A stretch of 64,000 bases of DNA from JAPOXR01 sp963664715 (GCA_963664715.2 CAXXUY010000012.1:124001-188000), one strand, 5' to 3'. Positions 1-9,430 are shown, counted from the first letter of the stretch. Numbers and translations are program-made. Notes: generated by a model not told the origin, from the letters alone.

Positions 1-1
1 T

Positions 2-187
2 GTCTTTGGGCACGGTGTGACGGGCAAGGATTTTGGCAGCTGGTTCGATGCCGCATCCGGGTCACTTGTCATCGACCAAAGAACGTTCTGGATACTGTTG
101 TTCCTGATCATTCTGCTGAAAGGCGCCGGACCGATATCCGTCGACCGATTCCTTCCGGTGTCCGGTCGCACAGAAGGTGACGGCTGA
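2..187 (+). CDS. DoxX family membrane protein, C-terminal part
   Basis: The frame is open from the window edge and ends at TGA 185-187, giving about 61 residues. It contains a hydrophobic helix (FWILLFLIILL) followed by GAGPISVDRFL, which matches the usual end of DoxX-family membrane proteins (G-x-GxxSxDRxL). DoxX proteins are four-helix membrane proteins tied to quinone/redox and thiol stress; the exact role is unclear. The start and first three helices lie outside the window. It converges on thyX with a GC-rich hairpin between them. Confidence 0.65.
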   Translation, partial: VFGHGVTGKDFGSWFDAASGSLVIDQRTFWILLFLIILLKGAGPISVDRFLPVSGRTEGDG

Positions 188-199
188 CTGCTTGCCGAG

Positions 200-219
200 C
201 GGGGCCGGAACCGGCCCCG
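200..219. terminator. GC-rich hairpin between convergent genes
   Basis: A near-perfect inverted repeat (GGGGCCGG-AA-CCGGCCCC plus a flanking C-G pair) lies between the DoxX stop at 187 and the thyX stop at 224. There is no clear T-run on either side, so it is a candidate bidirectional terminator rather than a canonical one. Confidence 0.45.
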
Positions 220-223
220 GTCA

Positions 224-1132
224 TCAGCCTTCTATCACGGTCTCGAGTTCCCGCCACTCCCGCGGCGACATTCCGGAAGTCTTCTGGCTTACTTCCTCTC
301 CCCGGAGCATGCGGCGTATACACTCGACCTGGGAATATGACAGCGTCGCGCCATTGAGCTGGTAGTCCTCAAACGCGCGCCAGGTCATTGGCACCCATTT
401 CTGAACGATCCAACCAATTGTCTCTGCATAGGCCCGGATCTCGAACTGGGCATGGGAGTCTCCTCTCAGCAGGATGAAATGCAGAAGATTGTGCAAGTCA
501 ATTTTCCAGTACCACTGCGTATAGATATTGGATGGGAGGTTCATTCTCGCCAGTTCCCTTGCCAGGCCCACCTGCCCGTCCTGCGACAACATCTGCTCGT
601 AGTGATCGTAGGCGGCGGAACTGTCCGCCTTCAAGATTGCCAGAGTCCGGTTTGCCTCCTCCTCCGGCAGCAGTTCTTCCCTTCCCTGCGCGTTCGCGGA
701 TGACTGCGAGGCGAGATGACTACGGTCAGGAATGTAGAATTCCCTGTCGAGGATCGAATACCTTGCCGAATACTCGTTGACGTTCGCTGTTCGATGGCGA
801 ATCCACTGCCGCGCCACGAACATCGGCAACTTGACATGAAACTTGACCTCACACATTTCGAACGGCGTTGTGTGCCGATGCCGCATGAGGTAGCGAATCA
901 GTCCCTCATCCTCCCGGGCTTTTTTTGTCCCGGCACCGTATGAAACCCTTGCCGCCTGCACGATCGATGAGTCATTGCCGAAATAGTCCACAACACGGAC
1001 GAATCCGTGGTCGAGAACCCTGTGCGGTTCATGGAGGACAGACTCCATGCCCTCGCTCACGACACGCCTGGTCCTGTTGCTGCCGGACTCCGGTGAATCC
1101 GATTGCTCTGATTTGTACTGCTCATTTGGCAT
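224..1132 (-). CDS. thyX: FAD-dependent thymidylate synthase ThyX
   Basis: Makes dTMP from dUMP using methylene-tetrahydrofolate and FAD/NADPH. The ThyX signature RHRx7S is present as RHRTANVNEYSARY at residues 112-125. The 302-residue length is typical of alphaproteobacterial ThyX. The family-like sequence starts near residue 29 (MESVLHEPHRVLDHG), so the first 28 residues may be an extension or the true start may be internal. A 20-bp palindrome sits 11 bp upstream of the annotated start. The gene converges with the DoxX remnant. Confidence 0.95.
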   Translation of the reverse strand: MPNEQYKSEQSDSPESGSNRTRRVVSEGMESVLHEPHRVLDHGFVRVVDYFGNDSSIVQAARVSYGAGTKKAREDEGLIRYLMRHRHTTPFEMCEVKFHVKLPMFVARQWIRHRTANVNEYSARYSILDREFYIPDRSHLASQSSANAQGREELLPEEEANRTLAILKADSSAAYDHYEQMLSQDGQVGLARELARMNLPSNIYTQWYWKIDLHNLLHFILLRGDSHAQFEIRAYAETIGWIVQKWVPMTWRAFEDYQLNGATLSYSQVECIRRMLRGEEVSQKTSGMSPREWRELETVIEG

Positions 1133-1142
1133 GGCAACCTGC

Positions 1143-1162
1143 TTTCAATTCAGGAATTGAAA
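1143..1162. promoter_or_regulatory. Perfect 20-bp inverted repeat upstream of thyX
   Basis: TTTCAATTCAGGAATTGAAA has 9-bp arms and a 2-bp centre and lies 11 bp before the thyX start, where an operator would overlap the leader. No regulator is identified. The rest of 1133-1452, between divergent thyX and gloA, is fairly AT-rich around 1190-1235 and presumably holds both promoters; I see no gene in it. Confidence 0.3.
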
Positions 1163-1452
1163 CCGCGAAGGCAAATTGACGACTTGCAGCCTCATTAAAT
1201 TCTGTTGCTTGTACGAATTCAATTCACTTTATGGGTGCAATGCGGCATCCGCGCCCGGATGAAGCGCTGAACATTGACGGCATCCGCAACCGGGCAGGAA
1301 TGCGAAGGCACGGGGTCGCAATGGCCGTTCGACGAATGCGCTTTACCAGCGCGAGCCTGATTTGCTAGACGAGTGCCGTGGGCCAGGTCGCCCTGGCCTG
1401 TCCAGAACGCACCGGGTCGCATGAAGTCACAAAGTGGAATTGGATAGCGAAA

Positions 1453-1881
1453 ATGGGACTGAAGTATCTGCATACCATGGTGCGTGTGCTTGACCTCGAT
1501 AAGTCAATGGCGTTCTACGAACTTCTCGGACTTAAGGAAATCCGGCGAATCGAAAACGAAGGAGGACGATTTACCCTGGTGTTTCTTGCCCCCGAGGACC
1601 AGCCGGAGTGCCCACTAGAACTCACGCTGAACTGGGATGGTGACGAAGGGCTACCTTCCGACAGTCGGCATTTTGGCCATTTGGCATATGAAGTCGACGA
1701 CATTTATGAAATGTGCCAGTTGCTGATGGACAACGGGGTCGTGATCAGCCGTCCACCGCGTGATGGTCACATGGCATTTGTCCGTTCACCGGACAATGTG
1801 TCCATAGAACTGCTGCAGAAAGGCAAGGCGCTGCCGCCCCAGGAACCGTGGGCCAGCATGGAGAGTACCGGACACTGGTGA
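1453..1881 (+). CDS. gloA: Lactoylglutathione lyase (glyoxalase I)
   Basis: Isomerises the methylglyoxal-glutathione hemithioacetal to S-lactoylglutathione. The 142-residue vicinal-oxygen-chelate protein carries the expected metal ligands: H7 (LHTMVRV), E56 (LELT), H76 (FGHLAYEV) and E119 (SIELLQ). ATG 1453 is chosen because GLKYLHTMVRVLDLDKSM is where family members begin; the open frame extends upstream to 1378 with no family-like sequence. The last ~15 residues are an unremarkable extension. Confidence 0.93.
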   Translation: MGLKYLHTMVRVLDLDKSMAFYELLGLKEIRRIENEGGRFTLVFLAPEDQPECPLELTLNWDGDEGLPSDSRHFGHLAYEVDDIYEMCQLLMDNGVVISRPPRDGHMAFVRSPDNVSIELLQKGKALPPQEPWASMESTGHW

Positions 1882-1984
1882 ACCGTTGGCCCGTGCGTGC
1901 ATTCACTGACATTCTCACAACAGTTGTAGATCTGTCGTTGCAAAGTCAGTTCCGGGACTTGACATGGTGGGCCGCAGAATCCAC

Positions 1985-2290
1985 ATATGGTCCGTTCCCT
2001 CAGGAACTATGGCGATAAATGCGCACGCAATAAACGGACCGGACCCGGGGGCGGTACCCGGCGGCTCCACCAGAACCAGACAGAACAGCTTCTGTCGACA
2101 AGTATGGGGCCGAAACAGGATCGACGGACGCGTAAAGGTGTCAGCTTTCGCTCGGTGGGGTACCGCCGTTATCGGTCCGAAAGGCACAATTGCCAACAAC
2201 AATCGTGCTCCGGTGGCTCTCGCTGCGTGAGCAGCGCGTTCGAACCGGAATTTAGTCCGGCGCCCTAGCAAGCGTCGGCGGGGTCCGCAG
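1985..2290 (+). ncRNA. ssrA: Circularly permuted two-piece tmRNA
   Basis: Rescues stalled ribosomes. The acceptor piece comes first: an 8-bp helix (GGTCCGTT 1989-1996 with AACGGACC 2033-2040), a T-arm (CCGGG 2045-2049, 7-nt loop, CCCGG 2057-2061), the 3' acceptor strand CGGCTCC 2062-2068 and ACCA 2069-2072. After a short intervening segment the coding piece starts at GGGGCCG 2106-2112, which pairs fully (one G-U) with CGGCTCC, followed by AAACAGGATCGACG. The tag frame is 2192-2230. This 3'-before-5' order is the known alphaproteobacterial arrangement. Outer ends are approximate. Confidence 0.92.
2192..2230 (+). other. tmRNA tag-peptide reading frame
   Basis: The frame GCC...GCG TGA encodes ANNNRAPVALAA. 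By analogy with other tmRNAs the finished tag would be A+ANNNRAPVALAA. The ALAA end is the ClpXP/ClpAP degron. The ANNN start departs from the usual alphaproteobacterial ANDN, which is part of the region SspB contacts. Confidence 0.88.
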
Positions 2291-2382
2291 GCACCTGGCA
2301 ACAGAAGCCTGCAATTTGCTTTCCATCATCCGGCGACATATTTTGGGTTCCGGCTGCATGCCGGACATGACAGGTGATTCAC

Positions 2383-2871
2383 ATGAATTTGATCGACTAT
2401 GGAAAGATCATGATCAATTCTATGCATCAGGTCGTCATTGAAGTCCTATCGCATGTCGAACAGCATGGTCTCTGCGGTGAAAACCACTTTGTCATCAAGT
2501 TCTCTACGGACCATGACAATGTGCGCCTTCCTCCGCATCTGCTTGAACAATATCCGAATTCGATGACGATCGTGCTCCAGCACCAGTTCGAAAACCTCAA
2601 GGTGAACCAGGCCGGGTTCGCAGTGACGCTGAGCTTCGATGACCGGCCGGAGAGCATCTTCGTCCCGATTGACGCAGTGAGGTCCTTCACGGATCCCTCT
2701 GCGAAGTTCAACCTGACCTTTCCCGACCTCAGGGAACTGGATGCAAGTTCAGGCACCGAACACCACGCAACAGCCACGCCCGATGCTGACGATACAGACA
2801 AGCCCGCGGAGCCAGGCGAGAAGTCCGCAACCATAGTCAGCCTGGACCAGTTTCGGAACAAGCCGACGTAG
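2383..2871 (+). CDS. sspB: ClpXP adaptor protein SspB
   Basis: Delivers ssrA-tagged proteins to ClpXP. The 162-residue protein has the alphaproteobacterial SspB layout: an N-terminal NLIDYGKIMINSMHQVV helix, a beta-sandwich (FVIKFSTDHDNV, VTLSFDDRPESIFVPIDAV, FNLTFP) and an acidic linker ending in TIVSLDQFRNKP, the probable ClpX-binding tail. ATG 2383 is preferred over GTG 2374 because family members start just before LIDY. It lies about 90 bp after the tmRNA gene, so substrate tag and adaptor are neighbours. Confidence 0.92.
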   Translation: MNLIDYGKIMINSMHQVVIEVLSHVEQHGLCGENHFVIKFSTDHDNVRLPPHLLEQYPNSMTIVLQHQFENLKVNQAGFAVTLSFDDRPESIFVPIDAVRSFTDPSAKFNLTFPDLRELDASSGTEHHATATPDADDTDKPAEPGEKSATIVSLDQFRNKPT

Positions 2872-2991
2872 GAACCCGTGGACACGGCTTCTGCTGCAGA
2901 ATGCCGATCACCACGACAGACTTTCCCGAGTTGCCGCACATGTTTCAACATCTCGAACCAGATCAGTGTTGAATTGCAAAGGAGGATGACA

Positions 2992-4389
2992 GTGGCCGGA
3001 TACAGGGTAGAAACCGATAGTTTTGGTCAGGTGGAGGTTCCCTCCGACAGGTATTGGGGAGCGCAGACCCAGAGATCCCTTCAGAACTTCGCAATCGGTT
3101 GGGAGATACAGCCGGTGGCTATCATTCGGGCACTCGGGATCATCAAGCGCGCGTGTGCACTGACCAACATCGAATTCGACCTGATCGACAGCGAGATAGG
3201 CAATGAAATCGCCGATTGTGCCGGCGAGGTCATGCGAGGAGATCTGGACGATCATTTCCCGCTTGCCGTCTGGCAGACGGGATCAGGGACCCAGTCAAAC
3301 ATGAATGCCAACGAGGTCATCGCCAACCGGGCCATCGAACGCCTGGGCGGAGAACTCGGGTCCAAGACACCGATTCATCCAAATGACCACGTGAATCTCT
3401 GCCAGTCTTCCAATGACACTTTCCCGACGGCAATGCACATTGCCACCGCGATAACTGCAACCGAACAGTTGATCCCGTCACTGCACGCACTGCACGCTGT
3501 TCTTCTTGGAAAGGTCGAGGAATTTTCGGACATCATCAAGATCGGGCGCACCCATACCCAGGATGCAACGCCGCTTACGCTTGGCCAGGAGTTCTCGGGC
3601 TACGCCAGGCAGGTTGAACTGGCGGTTTGCCGGGTCGAGTCAGCTCTCGGCAACATCTACCCGTTGGCTCAGGGCGGAACCGCAGTCGGCACGGGCCTCA
3701 ACACCAGGATTGGTTGGGCGGAAGCCGTTGCAAGCAACATTGCCGAGATTACCGGCCTGCCCTTTTCCAGTGCGGAGAACAAGTTCGAGGCGCTCGCCGC
3801 ACATGATGCGATGGTCGAAATGTCCGGGACGCTGAAGACGGTCTCTGCATCTCTCCATAAGATTGCCAACGACATCCGGTTTCTTGCTTCGGGTCCGCGG
3901 TGCGGACTGGGCGAACTCTCGCTCCCGGAAAACGAGCCTGGATCATCCATCATGCCCGGAAAGGTAAACCCCACCCAGACCGAAGCCCTGACGCAGGTCT
4001 GCGCACATGTCATCGGCAATGACGCCGCTGTCGGATTCGCCGGCAGCCAGGGCCATTTCGAACTGAATGTTTACAAGCCCATGATTGCCTACAATGTCCT
4101 CCAGTCAATGCAACTGCTGAGCGATGCCGTGTCAGCGTTCAGTAAGCACTGCGTGGCGGGAATCAGGGCCAACCGGCAGCGAATTGAACAGTTGCTGCAT
4201 GAATCGCTCATGCTCGTCACGGCCCTGGCTCCGAAAATCGGATATGACAACGCTACGCTTGTCGCCAAGGCCGCCCACAAGAACGGAACAACGCTCAAGG
4301 AGGAAGCGAAGAGGCTGGGTTTTGTGGATGAGGTGACTTTCGACAAAATTGTTCGCCCTGAAGCCATGATCGGGCCTAAAGAGACTTGA
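2992..4389 (+). CDS. fumC: Class II fumarate hydratase
   Basis: Converts fumarate to malate in the TCA cycle. The superfamily signature GSSIMPGKVNP lies at residues 317-327 (mobile-loop serine S318) and the partner motif GRTHTQDATPLTLGQEF contains H187. The 465-residue length is normal. Start choice: AAAGGAGG at 2978-2985 directly abuts ATG 2986, whereas GTG 2992, two codons on, has ideal 6-nt spacing, so GTG is preferred. The frame upstream to 2878 is not family-like. The next gene begins 92 bp later. Confidence 0.96.
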   Translation: MAGYRVETDSFGQVEVPSDRYWGAQTQRSLQNFAIGWEIQPVAIIRALGIIKRACALTNIEFDLIDSEIGNEIADCAGEVMRGDLDDHFPLAVWQTGSGTQSNMNANEVIANRAIERLGGELGSKTPIHPNDHVNLCQSSNDTFPTAMHIATAITATEQLIPSLHALHAVLLGKVEEFSDIIKIGRTHTQDATPLTLGQEFSGYARQVELAVCRVESALGNIYPLAQGGTAVGTGLNTRIGWAEAVASNIAEITGLPFSSAENKFEALAAHDAMVEMSGTLKTVSASLHKIANDIRFLASGPRCGLGELSLPENEPGSSIMPGKVNPTQTEALTQVCAHVIGNDAAVGFAGSQGHFELNVYKPMIAYNVLQSMQLLSDAVSAFSKHCVAGIRANRQRIEQLLHESLMLVTALAPKIGYDNATLVAKAAHKNGTTLKEEAKRLGFVDEVTFDKIVRPEAMIGPKET

Positions 4390-4481
4390 CAGACGCCACG
4401 TTTTTCCCGTCGGAGTCCCAGAACAACTCGACACATCCCGGTGGCCTGAGCCATCGGGACCGGCGCCAGGGGGACGGGCCC

Positions 4482-6932
4482 ATGGGAGAGATCACGAATA
4501 CAGCACATGTAGTCATCATCGGTGGCGGAGCCGTAGGGCTTTCGGCACTCTATCATCTTGCAAGAGCCGGCTGGACCGACTGCGTGCTGCTCGAGAAGAA
4601 CGAACTGACCGCCGGATCGACCTGGCATGCAGCAGGCAACGTCCCTACTTTCTCGTCAAGCTGGTCGATCATGAACATGCAAAGGTATTCGACGGAACTG
4701 TACAGATCACTCGGCGAGACCGCAGACTATCCAATCAACTACCATGTCACCGGTTCGATCCGGCTTGCCCATTCCCCGCTGCGAATGCAGGAGTTTGAAC
4801 GGGCTGCCGGAATGGGGCGATACCAGGGAATGGACATTGAAATCCTGCAACCTGCCGATATCAAGGAACAGTATCCGTTCATCGAATTGCACGACCTCGC
4901 GGGCGCGCTGTACGATCCGTATGACGGCGACATCGATCCTGCCCAGTTGACACAGGCACTTGCGAAGGGCGCCCGGAACCTGGGAGCGACCGTGGAACGG
5001 TTCTGCCCGGCAACGGGTGTCACCAGAAGCAAGGACGAGTGGATCGTTCATACTGCAAAGGGCGACATTCGCTGCGAGTATGTCGTCAATGCGGCAGGAT
5101 ACTATGCGCGGCGAGTTGGAGAATTCTTCAAGCCGTTCGGTGGCAGGACGGTGCCCATGGTTGCGATGAGTCACCAGTATATCGTGACGGAAGAGATCCC
5201 GACACTAGCAGATTGGTCGAAATCCACCGGTCGCAAACTGCCGCTGCTTCGTGATGTCGACACCTCCTACTATCTTCGCCAGGAAAAATTTGGCCTCAAC
5301 CTCGGACCGTACGAGAGGAACTGCAGGGCGCACTGGGTCAGCCACAATGATCCGATGCCGGAAGACTTTTCGTTCCAGCTCTTCCCGGACGACCTTGAGC
5401 GCCTGGATTGGTATGTGGATGACGCCGTGGCCAGGGTACCGATCCTCGGGGAAGCCGGAGTATCCAAGATCATCAACGGCCCGATTCCCTACGCGCCTGA
5501 CGGCCTACCGTTGATTGGCCCCATGCCCGGTGTTCCCAACGCATTCGAAGCGTGCGTCTTCACATTCGGCATTGCCCAGGCCGGTGGTGCAGGAAAAGTG
5601 CTGGCCGAATGGATCTGCGAAGGCCAGACTGAATGGGATATGTGGTCCTGCGACCCGCGTCGATATACGAGTCACACTGACGACGAGTATTGCCTGGCAA
5701 AGGCCAAGGAAACCTACGGGCATGAGTACGCTATGCATTTTCCCTGGTACGAATGGCCCGCGGGCAAAGACAAGAAACTTTCGCCTGTCCACGGAAAAAT
5801 AAGGGAAATGGGTGGACAGACGGCAGCCTATAACGGTTGGGAACGGGCCAACTGGTTTGCCGGCGACAACGACGATACTTCAGAGGACTCGACGATGACC
5901 TGGGCACGCAACGGACCCTGGGAACCACGCGTCCGGGAAGAGTGTCTGGCGGTGAGGGACGATGTTGGCGTACTGGACCTTCCAGGCTTTGCCCGATTCA
6001 GCGTCGAGGGCCCGGGCGCGGCAGACTGGCTCAATTCAATGATTGTCGGCAATTTGCCCCGTTCAGGACGACTGTGCCTCGCCTATTTTCCGACCAGTAC
6101 AGGACGCGTGCTGACGGAAATGTCGGTTCTTCGCCATCGCGAAGATGCATTCACGCTGATCACTGCCAGTGCCGCGCAGTGGCACGATTTTGAACTGCTG
6201 CACAATAACCTGCCGGCGGGGAATTCGGTTAGTCTGCTCGACAATACGGATGATGTCTCGACGCTGGTTGTGACTGGCCCCAGATCCCGAGAATTGCTGT
6301 CCGGAATTGCGAAGGCGGATCTTGAGCTTCCCTGGCTGAGCCATCAGCCCTCGACAGTTTGCGGGTCGGCGGCGATGCTTGCACGCGTGAGCTATGCCGG
6401 CGAACTCGGTTGGGAGGTTCATGCTCCGAACGAGGCAATACCGGAGATCTATGATGCTGTACTGGCAGCGGGCGCAAGGCCCTTCGGAATGTGGGCATTG
6501 AACTCTCTACGGCTTGAGAAGGGTTATCTGGCCTGGAAGGGTGACATTTCAACGGACTATTCACTCCTCGAAACCGGGCTGGACCGCTTTGTCCGGCTGG
6601 ACAAACAGGTCGAATTTCCCGGCAAGGCAATGATGCTGTCCGAAAGGCAGAGAGGCCCGAGAAGGATGATGGTCACGCTGACCGTTGATGCCAGGGAACA
6701 TGATGCCCCGTACATGTCGACCATTTGGCACGGGGGCGAGGTTGTCGGAGAAACCACTTCTGGCGGTTGGGGATACAGGGTCGACAAGTCCATTGCACTC
6801 GGAATGCTCCGGACCGACCTTGCCCGTGGCGGCCAGGAAGTCGAGGTCGAGATCTATGGTGAGCCTGTCCGGGCGGTCGTCCAGACAAACAGGGCAATAT
6901 GGGACCCTGCCAATTTACGGTTGAAGGCGTAA
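4482..6932 (+). CDS. FAD-dependent dimethylglycine/sarcosine dehydrogenase-like protein with GcvT domain (1)
   Basis: Likely oxidative demethylation of an N-methylated amine, with transfer of the one-carbon unit to tetrahydrofolate. The N-terminal DAO-type FAD domain carries GGGAVG (residues 14-19) and STWHAAG, whose H49 is the covalent-FAD histidine position in dimethylglycine dehydrogenases. The C-terminal half (about 440-816) is an aminomethyltransferase fold. It has 816 residues and starts at ATG 4482 behind AGGGGG. The region after WHAAG (NVPTF) differs from the canonical LIAQLR seen in the next gene, so the substrate probably differs. The exact substrate cannot be read from sequence. 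Confidence 0.85.
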   Translation: MGEITNTAHVVIIGGGAVGLSALYHLARAGWTDCVLLEKNELTAGSTWHAAGNVPTFSSSWSIMNMQRYSTELYRSLGETADYPINYHVTGSIRLAHSPLRMQEFERAAGMGRYQGMDIEILQPADIKEQYPFIELHDLAGALYDPYDGDIDPAQLTQALAKGARNLGATVERFCPATGVTRSKDEWIVHTAKGDIRCEYVVNAAGYYARRVGEFFKPFGGRTVPMVAMSHQYIVTEEIPTLADWSKSTGRKLPLLRDVDTSYYLRQEKFGLNLGPYERNCRAHWVSHNDPMPEDFSFQLFPDDLERLDWYVDDAVARVPILGEAGVSKIINGPIPYAPDGLPLIGPMPGVPNAFEACVFTFGIAQAGGAGKVLAEWICEGQTEWDMWSCDPRRYTSHTDDEYCLAKAKETYGHEYAMHFPWYEWPAGKDKKLSPVHGKIREMGGQTAAYNGWERANWFAGDNDDTSEDSTMTWARNGPWEPRVREECLAVRDDVGVLDLPGFARFSVEGPGAADWLNSMIVGNLPRSGRLCLAYFPTSTGRVLTEMSVLRHREDAFTLITASAAQWHDFELLHNNLPAGNSVSLLDNTDDVSTLVVTGPRSRELLSGIAKADLELPWLSHQPSTVCGSAAMLARVSYAGELGWEVHAPNEAIPEIYDAVLAAGARPFGMWALNSLRLEKGYLAWKGDISTDYSLLETGLDRFVRLDKQVEFPGKAMMLSERQRGPRRMMVTLTVDAREHDAPYMSTIWHGGEVVGETTSGGWGYRVDKSIALGMLRTDLARGGQEVEVEIYGEPVRAVVQTNRAIWDPANLRLKA

Positions 6933-6975
6933 CCAAGTTATTGTCATAACAATTTGATATTCTGGAACATTACGT

Positions 6976-9420
6976 ATGAACAGCATTCCTGACCAAGCGC
7001 GCGCGGTAATCATCGGTGGAGGCGTGGTCGGTGCATCGGTTGCCTACCACCTCGCCAAGGAGGGGTGGACTGACATTGTGTTGCTCGAACGCAGAAAACT
7101 GACATCCGGCACGACCTGGCACGCTGCGGGCCTGATTGCCCAGCTGCGGGCGACTGCGAACATGACCAGGCTCGCCAAGTACTCGCAGGAGCTTTACGGA
7201 AATCTGGAGTCCGAAACCGGAATTGCCACTGGTTTCGTGCGCACGGGGTCGATTACAGTTGCTCTCTCGGAGGAACGTAGCCAGGAGCTGTCCCGTTCCG
7301 CGGCTATGGCCCGCGCCTTCGGAGTCGAGATCGAAGAGATTTCACCCGACGAGGCCGTTGAGAGACATCCCTTTCTCAACAGGAAAGGCATCGTCTCCGC
7401 AGTGTATCTGGAGAAGGACGGCCAGGGCGATCCGGCCAATATTGCACTGGCCCTTGCCAAGGGTGCTCGCCAGAACGGGGCGAAGCTGTTTGAGGGGATC
7501 GAAGCGACCGGTTTTCCGGTCGAGGGCCGAAGGGTCACTTCTGTTCAATGGAAAGGCAATGGAACCGAGGGCAGTATTCGTTCTGACCATGTCATCAACT
7601 GTGCAGGCATGTGGGCCCACGGCCTGGGACGGCGGGCAGGAGTCAACATTCCGCTGCATGCCTGCGAGCACTTTTACATTGTGACGCAACCTATTGAAGG
7701 ACTTACCCGGCTTCCAGTTCTCAGGGTTCCGGATGAATGTGCATATTTCAAGGAAGACGCCGGAAAGCTGCTGGTGGGCGCATTCGAGCGCAACGCGAAG
7801 CCCTGGGGGATGGACGGCATCCCGGAGAGCTTCGAATTTGACCAGTTGCCAGAAGATTTCGACCAGTTCGAACCCATCCTCGAGATGGCAGTCAACCGGA
7901 TTCCGGTCCTGGAAACTGCCGGAATTCAGACATTCTTCAACGGGCCGGAGAGCTTCACTCCGGATACCGCCTATCTGCTCGGCCAAGCTCCGGAACGCGA
8001 CAACTACTTCGTTGCAGCCGGGTTCAACTCCGTTGGAATCCAGTCGGCTGGAGGAGCTGGCATGGCTCTCGCACGGTGGATCATGGATGGGGCAAAACCG
8101 TTTGACCTCGGCGATGTCGACATCGGCCGCATGCAGACGTTTCAGGGAAACAAGACCTACCTGTTTGAACGGGTCAAGGAATCACTCGGACTGCTTTATG
8201 ATGATCACTTCCCATTCCGGCAACGCGCAACGGCAAGAGGGATAAGGAGAACTCCGTTCCACCAGCATCTCATGGACCGCGGGGCCGTGATGGGTGAAAT
8301 TGCAGGATGGGAGCGGGCAAATTGGTTTGCGGACTCAGGCCAGAATCGAGAATATGACTACAGTTGGGGTCGGACGAAATGGTTTGCGAACTGGGAAAGG
8401 GAACACCTTGCGGTTCGGAACAATGTCGGCATGTACGACATGTCGTCATTTGGCAAGATCAGGGTTTCCGGAGCAGATTCCGAGAGCTTCCTCAACTTCA
8501 TTTGCGGCGCCAACCTGTCGGTTCCGGTCAACCGGATTGTCTACACGCAATTCCTGAACAGTTCGGGCGGCATAGAGGCAGACGTAACCGTTACGCGTCT
8601 GTCAGAGCTGGAATACCTGGTGGTAACGCCTGCGGCCACAAGGCTGGCCGACGAGACCTGGATGCGGATGCACTCGGACGGATTCAACGTGGTGATTACT
8701 GATGTGACTCCAGCCGAAGGGGTCCTCGCGGTTATGGGGCCGAATTCGAGAAGGTTGATGGAGGCAGTGTCGCCGAACGAATTCGGCAATCACGTCAACC
8801 CGTTCGGAACAGCGCAACAGGTCGAGATCGGCATGGGCGTGGCCAGGGCGCACCGGATTTCCTATGTCGGGGAACTCGGATGGGAACTCTACATCAGTTC
8901 CGACATGGCGGGCCATGTATTCGAGACATTGTGGGAAGCCGGCAGTGAATTCGGGCTCGCGCTCTGCGGGATGCACATGATGGACAGCTGCCGCAGCGAA
9001 AAGGCGTTCCGGCATTTTGGCCATGACATCACTACGGAAGATCATGTCCTGGAAGCCGGCCTCGGTTTTGCAGTCGACATGTCAAAATCAGAGTTCATCG
9101 GCAAGGATGCAGTTCTCGGGAAACGCGCAAGCGGACTCGACCGCAGACTGTTGCAGTTTCGCCTGAATGACCCGTTCCCCCTGCTCTTTCACAATGAGCC
9201 GATCGTCCGGGACAACCGGATCGTCGGTTACCTTTCCTCCGGAAGTTACGGTCACTTCCTCGGCGGCGCCGTCGGACTGGGCTACGTACCCTGCAAGGGT
9301 GAATCGATCGAGGAATTGCTGGATTCGAAATTCCAGATCGATGTCGCCGGTGCCAGGATAGACACTACCGTATCTGTCAAGCCGCTCTACGACCCCTCCG
9401 GATCCCGGGTACGAATGTAG
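6976..9420 (+). CDS. FAD-dependent dimethylglycine/sarcosine dehydrogenase-like protein with GcvT domain (2)
   Basis: A tandem paralogue of the preceding gene, 814 residues with the same architecture: GGGVVG (14-19), TTWHAAGLIAQLR (covalent-FAD histidine H49), then the C-terminal GcvT-like folate domain with SYVGELGWELY. The canonical post-histidine sequence makes this the more typical dimethylglycine/sarcosine dehydrogenase. It follows paralogue 1 by 43 bp, which contains GTTATTGTCATAAC, a short symmetric element. The ribbon-helix-helix gene follows after 10 bp. Confidence 0.87.
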   Translation: MNSIPDQARAVIIGGGVVGASVAYHLAKEGWTDIVLLERRKLTSGTTWHAAGLIAQLRATANMTRLAKYSQELYGNLESETGIATGFVRTGSITVALSEERSQELSRSAAMARAFGVEIEEISPDEAVERHPFLNRKGIVSAVYLEKDGQGDPANIALALAKGARQNGAKLFEGIEATGFPVEGRRVTSVQWKGNGTEGSIRSDHVINCAGMWAHGLGRRAGVNIPLHACEHFYIVTQPIEGLTRLPVLRVPDECAYFKEDAGKLLVGAFERNAKPWGMDGIPESFEFDQLPEDFDQFEPILEMAVNRIPVLETAGIQTFFNGPESFTPDTAYLLGQAPERDNYFVAAGFNSVGIQSAGGAGMALARWIMDGAKPFDLGDVDIGRMQTFQGNKTYLFERVKESLGLLYDDHFPFRQRATARGIRRTPFHQHLMDRGAVMGEIAGWERANWFADSGQNREYDYSWGRTKWFANWEREHLAVRNNVGMYDMSSFGKIRVSGADSESFLNFICGANLSVPVNRIVYTQFLNSSGGIEADVTVTRLSELEYLVVTPAATRLADETWMRMHSDGFNVVITDVTPAEGVLAVMGPNSRRLMEAVSPNEFGNHVNPFGTAQQVEIGMGVARAHRISYVGELGWELYISSDMAGHVFETLWEAGSEFGLALCGMHMMDSCRSEKAFRHFGHDITTEDHVLEAGLGFAVDMSKSEFIGKDAVLGKRASGLDRRLLQFRLNDPFPLLFHNEPIVRDNRIVGYLSSGSYGHFLGGAVGLGYVPCKGESIEELLDSKFQIDVAGARIDTTVSVKPLYDPSGSRVRM

Positions 9421-9430
9421 ACGCCGATCG

